A stretch of DNA of 64,000 nt from Solen grandis (Eukaryota > Mollusca > Bivalvia > Adapedonta > Solenidae), in the NCBI GenBank assembly GCA_021229015.1, contig CM037792.1, forward strand, positions 2,216,070 to 2,280,069, in the 5' to 3' direction. Position numbers and translations under genes: made by a program. The notes under the pieces are model-generated. The model saw only the letters and a program-made list of their open reading frames with translations, was not told the DNA's origin and did no database searches. Below, piece by piece: positions 33,777 through 46,644 of the stretch. Every line of letters begins with the position of its first letter. The stretch's first letter is position 1.

Positions 33777-33901
33777 CTGACACGAATTGTCATTTCATAT
33801 CAGATTTTACTAAACTCGTTCATGAAAATGTTATTAAGCTCGCCAAAGGTTCGCTTAATAACATTTTGTAAAATTTTATATGAAATTACAATTCATGTCA
33901 G
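33777..33901. repeat. Fold-back element of 125 bp
   Basis: Ends CTGACACGAATTGT and ACAATTCATGTCAG pair. The centre AAAATGTTATTAAGC pairs perfectly with GCTTAATAACATTTT across a 13-bp loop. Nearly the whole element is one hairpin, typical of a MITE. Confidence 0.8.
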
Positions 33902-35041
33902 TGTTGCAAGACGGCTTAGCGGGTCCCCAAAACAGAACGCACACGCACAAGTTGCTGTCACTCCTTTTATTGTCGTTAATGACGTCAACGTATACAAAAA
34001 GAAAAACCTAAAATGAACAATATCATAGTTAACACATTAATTTTACTCCCACTCTTACACATTTCACTGTTAACAAAACTTTAACATTTTTCTGTATAAC
34101 ATTTCTAATATGTATTTCATATCATTTACATTTTACTGTAAGATATATTACACAATATGCACACATATATGCACGTACATACTCATTGGGCATTATTTCA
34201 CCACATTTCACACAGTGTCCACATATCTATACATTTCAAATGCTTAGCTAATAATAAAACATTTTTCTGTATTCAGCAATGATATATTTTGTATATTTTC
34301 CTATACAGCATTCTATGATATTTTCTACCACATATTATCACCTTGTAACATTTTACTGCCATTCTACGATTCCATAATACTTTTCCGTATAACATATTAC
34401 CCTACATAATTAACAGAAAATTGGTAAGAAATGGGGCTCATATCATACATTAATATTAAATTTAATATACGAAGGGCATTATCATTATGAACAATGAAAT
34501 GCTATTGTAAATGAAACACGGCGTGTAAATGACTAGAAACGTGAAAGACTAAAACACGTGGCATGAAAACTTACGACCTACAGTAAATACAATAAACTTA
34601 TTTCTGTAAAAGAGATAGCATTGTTCAAAAGAATGAATCAATATAAAATAGAAATAAAATATATCTACTTACCCAAAAGGCTGTTTGTTCTCTTACAAAT
34701 AATTTACTGAGCGCTTTCCATCGTGTAGACGTGACCACACTCTGGCTAACCTTACACTGGCAAGCTACACCGTGTACCAATATATATATATACCCAGTGG
34801 TCACTCATTACACGCATGACAGAACAAACAGGTATGTATACTGTACAGCAAAGATAACATATATACAGGTAAAACAATGAATACAGGTAAAACTATACTG
34901 TACAGTAAAGTGACCGTAACAGTCAGTTCCTATGTACATATCATTGTCTATAGATAAAATGTATAATAAGATTTTCAGTTGTTTTTGTTAACTCTTGGTG
35001 ATTATCTTTTTTTTTAAATATTTTTCTTTGAAACGTTTCAG

Positions 35042-35218
35042 CAATTAGTTGCGGGATGCCACAGATACAGGAACATGGTTCATTTGCTTGTCCTGATTTC
35101 GACTATCAGTCCGTGTGTTATCTACAATGTAACCAAGGATTCTCGACCGGTACGTTGGTGTATACAACATGCGAGGTGAATAAACAATGGCTGTATTCAT
35201 CAAGTGTACAGTGTAAAG
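35042..35218 (+). CDS. Exon: Sushi domain 2
   Basis: Phase 1-1 exon of 177 bp bounded by TTTCAG and GTATGA. Encodes ISCGMPQIQEHGSF, CYLQCNQGFSTG and a C-terminal W...QC pair. The Cys spacing and Trp fit a complement control module. Confidence 0.82.
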
Positions 35219-35726
35219 GTATGATTATTTCTTTTTCAATTCAATAGTGTTAGAACAAACTAATTTAGATGATAAACACATTCAGACCTTGGATACTTCG
35301 CTTTTATTAATAGAATGCTGCCGGCAAACAGACTAGATAATTGCCGCCTATTGCCGCCTAAAAATATGGCACATGCTTTTGAATAAAGAGTTTCAACTAA
35401 AACAGTTGAATTGCTTTCACGTTCCCCTCACCGCCATGTTTTCGAGTCTCTCTTTTGGTGACTTAAATCGTACATATATGGATCATTCAAGGTGGCTTGC
35501 AGTATGAAAATTGGTCTATCACGTATAAGATAAGCCTTAATCATGTACATAAATCGTTCGGTGTCTTCCCCTCAGATAACCAGAAAGTCGCTGTTATCAT
35601 AATACACCAAAATCCTGTCACCAACAGTAACACTAAATTCCAATAACAGAAGCAACATTTTCCGCAGAACTCGAAGCTGAGAGAAAAAATAAGAACAAGT
35701 CGCATATTACTGATTTTCAATTTCAG

Positions 35727-35990
35727 ATTCATCACCACCAATATTCAGTTCTTGTAAAGCACACCAAACATTTTACATAGACCGAGGAATGACCACAGCA
35801 AGTGTGACTTGGGAGCAACCTACCGCCGTCGATTACGTTGACCCACCCGACAGTCTGGTTTATAAAGTAACTCCTGATCTTGAGCAAGGGCACAGTTTTC
35901 CTATAGGATCAACATTTCTACAATATACTGTAACAGATTCAGCAGGAAACCCGAGCCTTGTCAACTGCGGCATTCTAATTACAGTTGAAG
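35727..35990 (+). CDS. Exon: HYR domain
   Basis: Phase 1-1 exon of 264 bp. Encodes an 88-residue Ig-like hyalin repeat: PPIFSSC near the start, VTWEQPTAVD in the middle, FPIGSTFLQYTVTDSAGNPS and a closing C-ILITVEG. These are hallmark HYR phrases. HYR next to Sushi modules is characteristic of SVEP1-like and sushi-repeat proteins. The donor GTTCAG is weak but keeps phase. Confidence 0.88.
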
Positions 35991-36356
35991 GTTCAGTGTG
36001 CAATCTATTTTAGGTTCCCAATATATGTACTCAACCAATTTGAATTCGCATTTAAACTACTAAAATATTTATCTATTTGCTTGGATCATTTTCCATTGAT
36101 CCTATTTTAGCAAGTTTGGGTTTTCATCTTCATCAGGTAGATTAAGTTCTGCTGAACTGCGGTAAGTAGTAACACAAGTAACGTTATCCTATCCCTAGAC
36201 GAACAAGTCCTGGAAAATATATGAATGACGTTTAAATCGCTCGGTCTTCAGGACTGATCTCTTCTAAAATTACTTTCAAAACTATATATTATATTTCAGT
36301 AAAAAAATAAACACAGAAACAAAATAATACTTAAATTTTGTATTATTGATCTCCAG

Positions 36357-36578
36357 ATGTTACATGCCCTTCGCCAAGAACCATCTTCTCAGATGCAAAC
36401 CTAATGTTTGACTGCCCTTCCTTTCGTTATGGTATACCGTGTGATGTGACATGTAGAAACACCTCGTCAAAGTCGTTCATTTTGGTTGGACCAAGCAAAA
36501 TCATATGTGAAGCAACAACTTACAACAATATCCCGACAGCATACTGGGAATATAGCGGCACCAAGACATATTGTGATG
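36357..36578 (+). CDS. Exon: Sushi-like domain 3
   Basis: Phase 1-1 exon of 222 bp after GATCTCCAG, ending before GTAAGA. Encodes VTCPSPRTIFSDAN, then IPCDVTCRNTSS and CEATTYNN with a Trp before the last Cys. It fits the module that directly follows HYR in SVEP1-like proteins, slightly longer than a standard Sushi. Confidence 0.78.
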
Positions 36579-36639
36579 GTAAGAAGATTATGTACATAGA
36601 TGAATCTGGAGCGTCGAAGCTGCATTTTGTATATACTTC

Positions 36640-37140
36640 TTAAATGGTGGTATGGATAAATGGTGCTGTGGTTTTAATAAAAGGTTAAGTCGTTTTGTTA
36701 TATGTGCTGTGGTTTTGATAAATGGTTAAATCATATTGATGTATGGTGATGTCGTTTTGAAACATTGTGAAGTTTTTTCGATATGTGATGTTGTTTTTTA
36801 TATATTTATATATGGTTAAGTCGTATTGATATATAATAAAGACGTTTTGAGAAGTGGTGAAGTCGTTTTGATATATGGTTCTGTGGTTCTGATAAATGCT
36901 GAACTCGTTTAGATTTATGGTTAAGTCGTTTAGATTAATGGTTAAGTCGTTTTGATATATGGTGCTGTGGTTTTGATATATGGTGCTGTGATTTTGATAT
37001 ATTGTGCTGTGGTTTTGATAAATGGTGGAGCTGTTTTGATAGATGGTGCTATGGTTTTAATATATTGTATATATTATATTTGCTGTTAGGTGGTGTTATT
37101 TCATATGTAGTGTAGTGGTTTTGATATATGATGATGTCAT
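36640..37140 (+). repeat. Intronic minisatellite, unit about 30 bp (GATATATGGTGCTGTGGTTTT)
   Basis: GGTGCTGTGGTTTTGATA and variants (GGTTAAGTCGTTTTGATATAT) repeat across the region. The same motif appears in reverse orientation at 38465-38600. Confidence 0.8.
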
Positions 37141-38364
37141 TATGATGATGATGACAACTATAGATGACCTTGACTGGATTAACTTGTCGAGGTGAAATTG
37201 TACTGATATTGGATTCGTACTAAAACGGTGACGACTTAGCTCATACGAACGTGTGACAATATAAATAAGGAAAGGGTATCGGAAATTGCTGATGATTTGT
37301 AAATAGAGGAGTCTTTTGTACTGGTGTGGGATTAAAATATATCTATATCTTATATTCAAGAAATCATCTGAATGTGAAACCTATGGTTAAACAGAGAGAG
37401 GATAGAGAGAGAGAAATGTGCATTGATTATTTCGATTCTTACCTGATATTCGTATTTTTTCATTTGTATTTTTTTTCTTGAAACGCGGAACAGACAAGCC
37501 AAATAAATTATATACTAGTTTATCTTTTAATATACAAATGGTCGAAAATATATATACATGAAAGACTCATATACTCGAGTATGTGTTGTTTACATTCTTG
37601 ATTTACTCTTTTTCTAATTCTCTTAATTTATTTCTATTTACATCTTATTCATCAATGTAATAACTGTCCCCTATAACTTGCAACATGATCATCAATTACT
37701 ATCTTTGCGATTTTACTTCATTGTAAATGACGTTATTTTATCACAATATTTATTACAATATTACGTCATTAATATATTGTCATTGATAAAATATAAGACA
37801 TTAATATGCACCACGTACGTGAGCGTGTGCGCAGCGACCTGTGCTTTAATGTGAATTTACTTTTTCTCTTTATTGAGAAAGTTTGTTTCACGCGGTTTAT
37901 TAGGTTTAACATTCCGCTGACAGTAATTCAGTCATTTATAGACTATATCTACTTGAGACGGACATAGTTCTGCCAAACTGCAGTATCACGCCGTAGACAT
38001 GTGGCATGATATCATATCCAGTCACATTACCCTGACACCGGGCCAACTAGGTCTGAAACTACCATTATATGCTGCAAGCAAGGGAGCTATACCAGTATCG
38101 ATTTTTCGATTTGGTATGTCGCGGCCTGCTATGGAACCCGCGACCACCTGCTTCCGAGGCAAAATTCTATTGCATTTTAAAATTAAATTGGTCACCACTT
38201 TACCACCAATTTGAGATACGTGGGAAAATTCCTGAACAATTTAATCCGATCAAGGTCATCTATAAATAGTCAAAATCATCATAATAACATAAAAAAGAAA
38301 GCAAAAAAAACATTACCATATATCAAAACCTATACATAACATATGAAATGATGTCATGAAATAG
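37141..38364. other. Intron interior, no gene seen
   Basis: AT-rich. Short reading frames lack domain signals or good splice context. Confidence 0.5.
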
Positions 38365-38610
38365 ATCTAGCTTAACGACATAACAGATAATATATCTTCA
38401 CCATTTATCGACATAACAGATAATATATCTTCACCATTTATCGACATAACAGATAATATATCTTCACCATTTATCAAAACCACAGCACCGTATATCAAAT
38501 CCACAGCACCATATATCAAAACCACAGCACCATATATCAAAACGTCTTCACCATGTATGTATCTAACGACTTCACCATATATCAAAACGACACCACCATT
38601 TAAGAAGTAC
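38365..38610 (-). repeat. Inverted copy of the minisatellite plus a 33-bp triplication
   Basis: Three copies of CATAACAGATAATATATCTTC at 33-bp spacing are followed by CCACAGCACCATATATCAAA units, the reverse complement of the array at 36640-37140. Confidence 0.8.
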
Positions 38611-38742
38611 ATGAATATACAGAAATCAGCAATGCACTTCCATATCATTAGCTCGCTAAATTTTGACTTCTGTTGTTTATATTCTGCAATGGTAAAGCAT
38701 TTTCTATGAACTGAGTTGTGCGTTTTTGTTTTTCTCTGAAAG

Positions 38743-38934
38743 AAATTATCGACGTAATATGCCAGAAGAATCTTCGCGAGCCTGCAAACGGTGCAATAAC
38801 ATATACCAACTCAACCCAACCATTGGCCTTCATACGTTGTAATGAAGACTATGATCTTCCTCTGGATCATGCAACAACAGCCTTTTGTTTAGATGATGGG
38901 GAATGGAACCCATCTGTCATAAGCGACTGTGTTG
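38743..38934 (+). CDS. Exon: Sushi domain 4
   Basis: Phase 1-1 exon of 192 bp, acceptor CTCTGAAAG, donor GTTAGT. Encodes VICQKNLREPANGAI, FIRCNEDYDL and AFCLDDGEWNPS with a final Cys: a standard complement control module. Confidence 0.8.
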
Positions 38935-39499
38935 GTTAGTATTAATGCGTTTTCTAATATATCAATAAATTATAAGACCTTAAATAAACAGTAGATAGAA
39001 TGCCTTTGTTTAAGTATATTTTTAAATAATTTTACTGGTGTTTATGTCTTCAATGCTTCTGATAATTGTTTCTCGAGAGGAGGATTCCTATGAGGAAGTT
39101 TTCATGTTAAGTAAATTCCGCCTAACGAATTGAACTTTTTTCATATATGTCAAATGAAATTTAAGATTTATCAAAAGCACTACATTTGCTTGCTCATTTA
39201 GAAACATACACAGAAAGGCAGATACGTACTGAGGTTTAAAATAGAAAAAAATGCATATTGTTGTATGAATTTTAGATTGTTACTGTTCTGAGGCAAAATT
39301 ATCATTTTCTTAGATGGTTTCTCCACGAGTTCTGTCAGTTACATGATATGAAACTACAATACATGTAAATAACAGATGCTGCTTTGATTATCCTTAATCT
39401 TGGTTTTGGAAGTAAGTGATATTTTATTGTAAATGTAAATATTAATTTTTTTCCTATTCAGTATATGAACATGTAAATATAATTGTTGTATATATTCAG

Positions 39500-39937
39500 A
39501 ATTAGTGAGGCCAGACTACGCATATCTGTTGGACGAATATACCTATTCTGGTTACTGTAATGAACAAGAAATCAAAATCAAAATATTGCCTCTTTTGGAA
39601 TCATTTGCCGGTACGCAATACGCGCCACCATGTCTTAAAACCTCAACTTGCGACTTTGACGACTTAACTGTTTCTTGTGGAAATACGACAAGAAAGAAAA
39701 GAACAATAGGAACTATTTTTGTTTCCCTTCGTCTTAAAGTCTTCGGGGAGGTTGGCAGTGTAAACGTTTTGTCAGAATATGAACAAATGCTTTTTGAATT
39801 ATCCGACGCTATGCATCAAGCTGCAGCTAACGGTGACTTCAACATCGAAGGATTGGAGTTGGAATCTTACAGCAGAGATATACATGCCCACACTGAATGC
39901 ACAGACCCTGGAACACATCTTAGAGCATTTAAATGCC
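39500..39937 (+). CDS. Exon: 146-residue module with RKKR motif
   Basis: Phase 1-1 exon of 438 bp, acceptor ATATTCAG, donor GTAAGT. Contains paired Cys (YSGYCNEQE, PPCLKTSTC, LTVSCGNTT), then RKKRTIG and a conserved-looking strand-rich part, IGTIFVSLRLKVFGEV, ending in an EC...FKC pair. Position after Sushi modules and before cysteine-rich repeats matches an undivided region of SVEP1-like proteins. RKKR could be a furin-type cleavage site. Confidence 0.75.
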
Positions 39938-41993
39938 GTAAGTTACTGTTTTCATGTTCATATTTTACTAACCTGACTACGAAACGGCTAGAGTTGGTTT
40001 TCAGGAAAGTAAACAGTACGTTGCTCACAATGATAAAAATGCTAGATTCTATTTTGTTTACACTGAAGTCTCCATATTCATTTACTAATCGTAATCAGCT
40101 TTGGAAATGATTTAAATTGTCTAGATTTCTTGACAAATTTCGATTATGACTGATATCTAAAAATCAGATCTAGATCATGAGATAAAGCCCATGCTTTATC
40201 AGCAATGCCAGAGACCCTGTGGTTTCCAAACTTACACCGATATATAAAGCTGTTTTGATGAAACTTTGAGAAAGACGATGTTTATGGCCATGATCTATCG
40301 GACATGTCTAATTATGGCTGCTATCTAGACAAGGGGTGTTGTCGATTAATTTTATCAAACTATTAGATGTCACAGCGTTTAAACTTCGCTATTATACAGG
40401 AATTTTAATCCAACGTAACTACAATAATAATGGCTATTATCTCTTCATATAACAACTCCAGTTGGCTTGTTGTAGGCCGATGTTCGGCAATCTCTTGAGC
40501 GACTCTATATGACAGCACAGCGTCAAAAAGCTATATATAGAGGCCATATAAACAGGCTTGAAACAGCATGCATATCTTCTATACATCTCGAAGAAAATTT
40601 AATGGATAGTATTTCGCGTTGTGCTTAACAGTAACAGTTCGACCATTTTCTCTAACGTCCAAGTATGTATACACAACGACGTGTGCAGATATCACTTCAT
40701 GTAACGGCGTGCAAAATGTTTATATTTGCGTTATTTCACAACAGAAAATATGGAACAATAAATTGTATCGACTGCAGAACCAATGCAACAAATAGCTGCT
40801 ATCATTTAAGCATTCTTTTTAATGCTTTTTAATTAATTTCTGTCCATTTCAGTAGAATTCAAAGAAAGGGTTAGGGGTTACGATAATAGTTTACTATACC
40901 ATTATGCCCTTCTCTTGTTTAATTTCAAACATGTTTATTATATATACTATTCGCAAGATCTTTTTAATGCTCCCCTAGAAAAATTCGAAAATATTAGGTA
41001 TCTAGGGTGTAATCTATACTTTCTTTGAAAATTTTAGAGGAATTCATCAATTTGTAATGTCTGCAGAGCGCTTACAAACATTTTTATCTGACGTCTATTC
41101 TGACGTCATATAAACATGTGTTTTGCATATGATAATTCAGCATATTTAACATATGCCTATACAATTTTTGTAATCCTGGAACATTGGGATCACATTGAAT
41201 TTATTGCACCAGAAATGAAAACATATAATAACCCCATGACGTCAAATGACGTCCGGTCTATGAAAACCGAAAGAAAACCTTTTGAATTACAACATTTGTG
41301 AATTTAAGCTTTTTATCTCATGGGGTCTCTGAAATACTAAACTAAATTTTGATGACCTCGGTCTTTTCAATATTTTGAAAATGAAAATAAGAATGCACAA
41401 CAAAAGCCTAACTTATACCTTGTGCGAAATTTACTAGAAAATCCATTCAAAATGAATTCTGTAGAGCGTGTACAAACGTTTTAACTGACGTCAAATCTAG
41501 CGTCTTATGACATGATATGAATTTGAAAATCATTGCATTTGAAAAGACATTGTCTGAAATATTTATATACAATTTTCATTGTTCCTGGCCATTGCCAATT
41601 ACATTTTCCGAAAGTGAAAGTAGGGTATTTTCCGAAAATGCTTAACTTACAGTGTAGCAATACCATGTGAATGTGACGTCACTTACGGTATCAAAACCAA
41701 GACAAAACTGTCAATTTTTGTCTCCGCTTGAACATAGAAAAGTGCTCAAACTCAAATAGCAGTGATAGAAAAATTTACCTTCCTTTTTTCTAAATAATCA
41801 AATACAACAAAGTGAATCTTTCTTCATGACAATTTAGAACAATTCAGCAGTTAACGGGTTATTTACTACCTTCCACAATTTCATTATGTATACTTATAAT
41901 GTAGTATATAAGAACTCCTGATAGTTACTTTCCCTTTCATCTAAAGTTGTACATGTATTGTTGGGCAAAATTATTATTCTGTTGTTCTTTTAG
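39938..41993. other. Intron with diverged repeats and CRE-like palindromes
   Basis: A region around 41037 is repeated near 41452 (GAGCG(C/T)(G/T)TACAAAC followed by a GACGTC motif). No additional exon is recognised. Confidence 0.45.
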
Positions 41994-42064
41994 ACGCACC
42001 AAACATTCCATTTGATGGTGTCACCTTCGATGAATTAGAGAAGATTCAGCTAGATAAAATATAA
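41994..42064 (+). CDS. Possible terminal exon with stop codon
   Basis: Acceptor TTCTTTTAG in phase 1. It encodes APNIPFDGVTFDELEKIQLD plus two residues and then TAA at 42062. It is compatible with splicing from the 146-residue exon. The tail has no domain, so this may be the end of a first gene, an alternative short isoform, or a chance acceptor. Confidence 0.45.
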
Positions 42065-43699
42065 AGATTATTAACTTCAAGGTCAACTAGTGACTAGTCA
42101 TATCAAAGCAGTGATTAATCTACATGTACATCCTGCGTCAGGAACGCAAAAAAATCAAGAAAGACACACAATTAAAAAGTATGTGCGTTCAGCCGGATGC
42201 ATACTAATTTGATATATTAAAACTCGGAATATCATGGTTAATGATTTGTCTGCACCGTTCAATCAGTCCAATTTCATAATAGTTAATAATTAATAGTCCA
42301 GGGTTTCTCCATGCCCATGGGACTAGCCAGCCAGTATGCGACATGCCTTGATTTTGCCGACATATCATAATCCCTACTGCGACCCACGTTTACATGCACT
42401 GAAATTCACACGCGGGTGTATATATTCTCCAAATCACCTGTCACTTGCATTCGATTGACAGATCAGCCAATGGAGTGTTGAATTTTATCACAGCATCCAT
42501 GCATCACAAATTCTTGAACGAGATGCGCCATTATTGTGTTGATAATAATCATGCATTAATTCTACAAAAATTCTAAATACAGCATTAATATTCGAAAATA
42601 ACCGTAAAATTTGAAGGGAAAAATGGATATGGGAGTCATTAAAAAGATGAAAATTAATTGGCCCCGGAATTGTGGAATAAGCATATATATGTCGAACTCA
42701 AAAGTAGCCAGTAAATAAAGAAAATTAAACAATGGAATTACTTCCCAGAGCACTTTTTTGTTTCTGTCTCAACGTCTGCTACTCTGTAATTTCAGTCATC
42801 GTATTTTAATGATTGAAAACCAGCTCGGGGTGTCCTTCGCTATAATATCTTAACGGAGCTGTATTTCAATAGAGATTTGACTGTTATGTTACATTTGGAG
42901 CTTACTTAGTTCATGTAAATTTGAACAGCATTGGACTAGCAGTATGATTAGACATTTGTTACGAAAAGATCACCTGTAATTTGATGGTCGTCGCATTACG
43001 ACTGAATATATTCAACTCTAAAGAAAGAAATTCTTCAAGATGAAAAAAGAAAGGGTAATGATAATTTTGGTTCATTTAAACGTCATTTCATATTGCCTCC
43101 ACGTACCATATCTCCTATTTCTTTTTTTCCCCTGTTTTTTTATTAATAAAAAGTAAATAAATTTAAAAAAAAAGCATTTTAGACACAGGCATAAAAGAAA
43201 AAAAGTGCATTCAGGTTTTGAAAAAGACAATTATGTAATGCCCAGGCAATACTGATTTTACATATCTTTGAATTTGTCTTTAGGTTGGCTCTATGTATCT
43301 ATTATTGGTGATTTTGCAGCGTTCTCTGACAAATCACATTAATTTTGACAGTTGATTGACATATTTTCCAGCTCAACTATCCAAATTAATGCATTACCCC
43401 AGGAATTCACTTCTACAAGTTATTGTTAAGGTTTATTCTGAGTAAATCCATTTGATAATGGGTAGAACATTGTAATTTTAAAAGTTTAAATCTGCACACG
43501 CCTAACTGTTTACACGTGGACGGCCATATTGTATTTACTATTTCCGGTTGTTGCTATGGGTAATGCTTGTGCTCTGTGTACTGTACTATATGTAAACTTT
43601 ATAAAACATTACAAAACTATGGCCCATTTGATAAATAATAGAAAACGATTAAACAAGCCGTGCGTTCAGTTAAGCGTTTATCTTCTCAAAATGTAGGAA
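42065..43699. other. Intergenic or intronic, nothing recognised
   Basis: AT-rich with no domain-bearing frame on either strand. Confidence 0.5.
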
Positions 43700-44550
43700 G
43701 AGGAATCAGCTTTCTACGTATTTGAAATTTGACGTAAATGGTTCGGGTCTTGGATTCGCTATAGAACATTTTACTTTCCGAATTTGGAAAAACGGACACG
43801 GGGATGAACAACTAAGACGTAATATATACATTCTGTGAAAATTTAGTGAAAAATCGGTCCAGAAATAATGGCTGTAGACTGCGTACACGTTTTTTGTTGT
43901 TGACGTTAAGTTTGACGTCATATGTCATCATAGGCATATTAACATTATTGAAATGAAAATTTAAGTATCTGCAATATATGCCATTAAAATAGCATGGTCC
44001 TTGGACCGTAGCATCATATAGAAATTAGTGCGTGCAAATGAAAAAAATAATTTCTTTTTGACTTTTTGACGTCATAATACGTCATATAACGTTTTATTTC
44101 ACAGAATGTAAAAGACACATAGTGCCTTACATTCTCTCCAAATATCAGCTTTGAAACTTATCTTGAAGCGATTTTATACGTATTTGAAATTTGATGGCAT
44201 TTGTTCGAATCTTGGATTCGCCATTTGAAGAAACGGACACCGGGATGCACAACTAGAATATAACATGCACATTCTGTGAAAATTTGAAGAATATTGGCCA
44301 AGAAACAATAGCTGTAGTCCGCGTACAATCTTTTGTATACGACGTCAAGTTTGACTTCATAGGCATATGAAAATCATAAAAATCAAAATTTCCGTATCTG
44401 AAATGTATGCCATAACATTTTCAGGGTCCTTGGATCCTTGTAAGATATAGAAATTAAGGCGTAGAAAAGAAGAAAAAAATAATAATAAGAATATAAAAAC
44501 ATTACAAACCCAATAGGACTTTCTGCCTGTAGGCCGAAAGTCCTAATAAG
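43700..44550. repeat. Dispersed repeat in two tandem copies ending in a stem-loop
   Basis: ACGTATTTGAAATTTGA followed by TCTTGGATTCGC occurs at 43716 and 44178 (462-bp spacing), with AAACGGACAC and ACATTCTGTGAAAATTT in both. The second copy runs into ACAAACCCAATAGGAC and a stem-loop (AGGACTTTC at 44515 with GAAAGTCCT at 44536). Confidence 0.7.
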
Positions 44551-45999
44551 AACTAGATATCATTCGTTGATACGAATGATAGGATTATCTGCTAACATTG
44601 TCAAATGTAAAGATAAATACCGTTAGAAAAAATATATGTTAAATTCCCTACCTTTTACTTTTTTTTTCGTATGGACTTCTCATGCATGAACTTTGTGAAA
44701 TAAGCCATATGGCAAAAATAAATAAATGAATCTTTATTTTGATATCGTTTCTTATAACTTGACCAATTTTAGTATTTTATATACCAGAAAAATGTCCTGA
44801 AAATCCCTAAAATTCAAATGTAGCATATTTGGGTCTAGTTTTATAGGTTTTCAAAATATATGCAATTAAACTTAAACCTCTTAATTCTGCATATCATTTT
44901 TTTTATTTTAGTGTACAGCCGCGGGAATAAAATCGTAAATGCTACCATGCAATAGAATCGTCGACGCGTGTAGCCTCGTGAGTTAAATTTCAATAACGCT
45001 CGTAAATACGGTCGAGACGACAGTATTACACAAAGTTCCTCCATTTGATCCTTTTAGCTAACAGACAAATAAGCTTGCAGCGTCTTGAACGGATGACATG
45101 TGTTGATCATTTTGTTTCAAACGTCTGCATTTATACACGCTCATGGTATCTCAAGCTGGCAATTAAATACATTGTACTATAACATATATTTTCACTTATT
45201 TTATCATTTATCATAAATTTGGAATAAAGCTTGTACAACATTTATCGATTGATGCAACAATAAAGTCGGGAAATTGCAATGTTTCAACAACGGTCTAAAT
45301 GACATGTGTCCAAACGTTCAAAGGATTATTGGTAACGCAATGCTGCAACTGATATGTATAAGTAACGTAAATAAAGTGATTTGATACAACATTAAATTAT
45401 TGTCAACACTTGTTTAGCTAGTAATATCAATATGATATAAGAAAAAGGTTTATTTTGCAATTCATATGACTAATACGTATCTGTAAACTTACATTTTCGG
45501 AAAATGCTTCAATTAAGATGAAAGCGAAAGTAGGATGTTTTCGGAAAATTCTTACAATTGGGTTTTAATTCGTATTTTTTATGTAACTTCCTTATTCTTA
45601 AATCAGTTTCAAAACTATAGGTACCAAAATAAAATCGTCTTCAAATTCTTTACATCTCACTCGCTTAATGTGTGGACTTATTTCCAATGAATTTTAAGAT
45701 ATAAGTCGTGAAACCTTGACATAACGGCAAAATAGCTTAAATTCTACATGTTTAAATTCTTATTTTTGATGTAACTTCCGTATATTAAATTTCTAAAAAT
45801 TTAAAAATTTTATCTTTATATTTCTTTTTTTTTCCATTTCTCCATGAATCTTAGGTCAATCATTAATTTTTATGCATTAGAAGAACGGCCAAACATTGCT
45901 CTGCAAGTAATATCTATCAATATATTTTCGAAAATCAAAGGTCTTCGAGATATAAACTGTTAAACACACTGAGGGTTACCAAATTTTCGTTTTCCCGCC
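44551..45999. other. AT-rich stretch with dispersed-repeat fragments
   Basis: A phrase ATTTTCGGAAAATGCTT with GAAAGTAGG(A/G)T at about 45490-45550 also occurs near 41600-41650. No gene is seen. Confidence 0.45.
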
Positions 46000-46540
46000 A
46001 TTACTCAACCGATTCAACCCCGATCATCAAAAACTTAATATAATCTGAAAGGTCTTTCTAAGCACTACAAAGTATCTCGATAGAATATTTACCGTTTTTG
46101 AGATATTTAAGGATGAAGAAAAACCCAATAATTGATATATGACCTTGACCTTTGGAATTTTCCGGACGCGGAAGTGACAAGGCTCCATGGAATCCAATAC
46201 TCCATCTTCAGTCAAAATTTCAAGCAAATCATACAAAAAATAAAGCCTACAGGGCTTAAAAACCGTTCAGATTTAAATCGAAAATTTTATTAACATTATG
46301 ACGTTATGTGACGTCATATGACGTTTACCTTAACACAAATATAAGAGGAAGAAAAAAGAATAATAAGAAGAAGAATAAAATAACAGTACAAACCCAATAG
46401 GACTTTCTGCTCTTTCGGCAGAAAGTCTTAATAAAAAACAAAACAAACCCAATAGGACCTTCTGCCGAACGAGCAGAAAGTCCTAATAATAAACATAACA
46501 AACCCTATACGTTTTCCGCAGGTTGCGGAAAGCCGAAATA
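46000..46540. repeat. Repeat family member with three consecutive stem-loops
   Basis: After an AAGAAGAATAA-rich tail come stem-loops at 46399-46429, 46454-46484 and 46512-46531. The first two share the AGGAC(T/C)TTCTGC and GCAGAAAGTC arms and the leader ACAAACCCAATAGGA. The same leader and stem end the repeat at 44515. Confidence 0.75.
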
Positions 46541-46644
46541 ACAGCAAGGTAGTTGCCGACTTCACGCAGGCATATGAAAATAGTTATATTTATTATATTA
46601 ATTATATTTATATGTTATAAAGCTTTATATCGATGTGAACTTTT

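Larger units (their letters stand above)
32322..35041. other. Intron with two fold-back elements, otherwise featureless
   Basis: Besides the hairpins at 32546-32749 and 33777-33901 it is AT-rich with no recognisable coding exon. ACTGTACAG and TACAGGTAAAAC phrases recur near 34840-34910. Confidence 0.5.

Noticed and set aside
37999..38269. Small ORFs in the intron before the fourth Sushi exon
   Set aside because: No domain signature, no suitable splice sites, and wrong phase for the surrounding exons.
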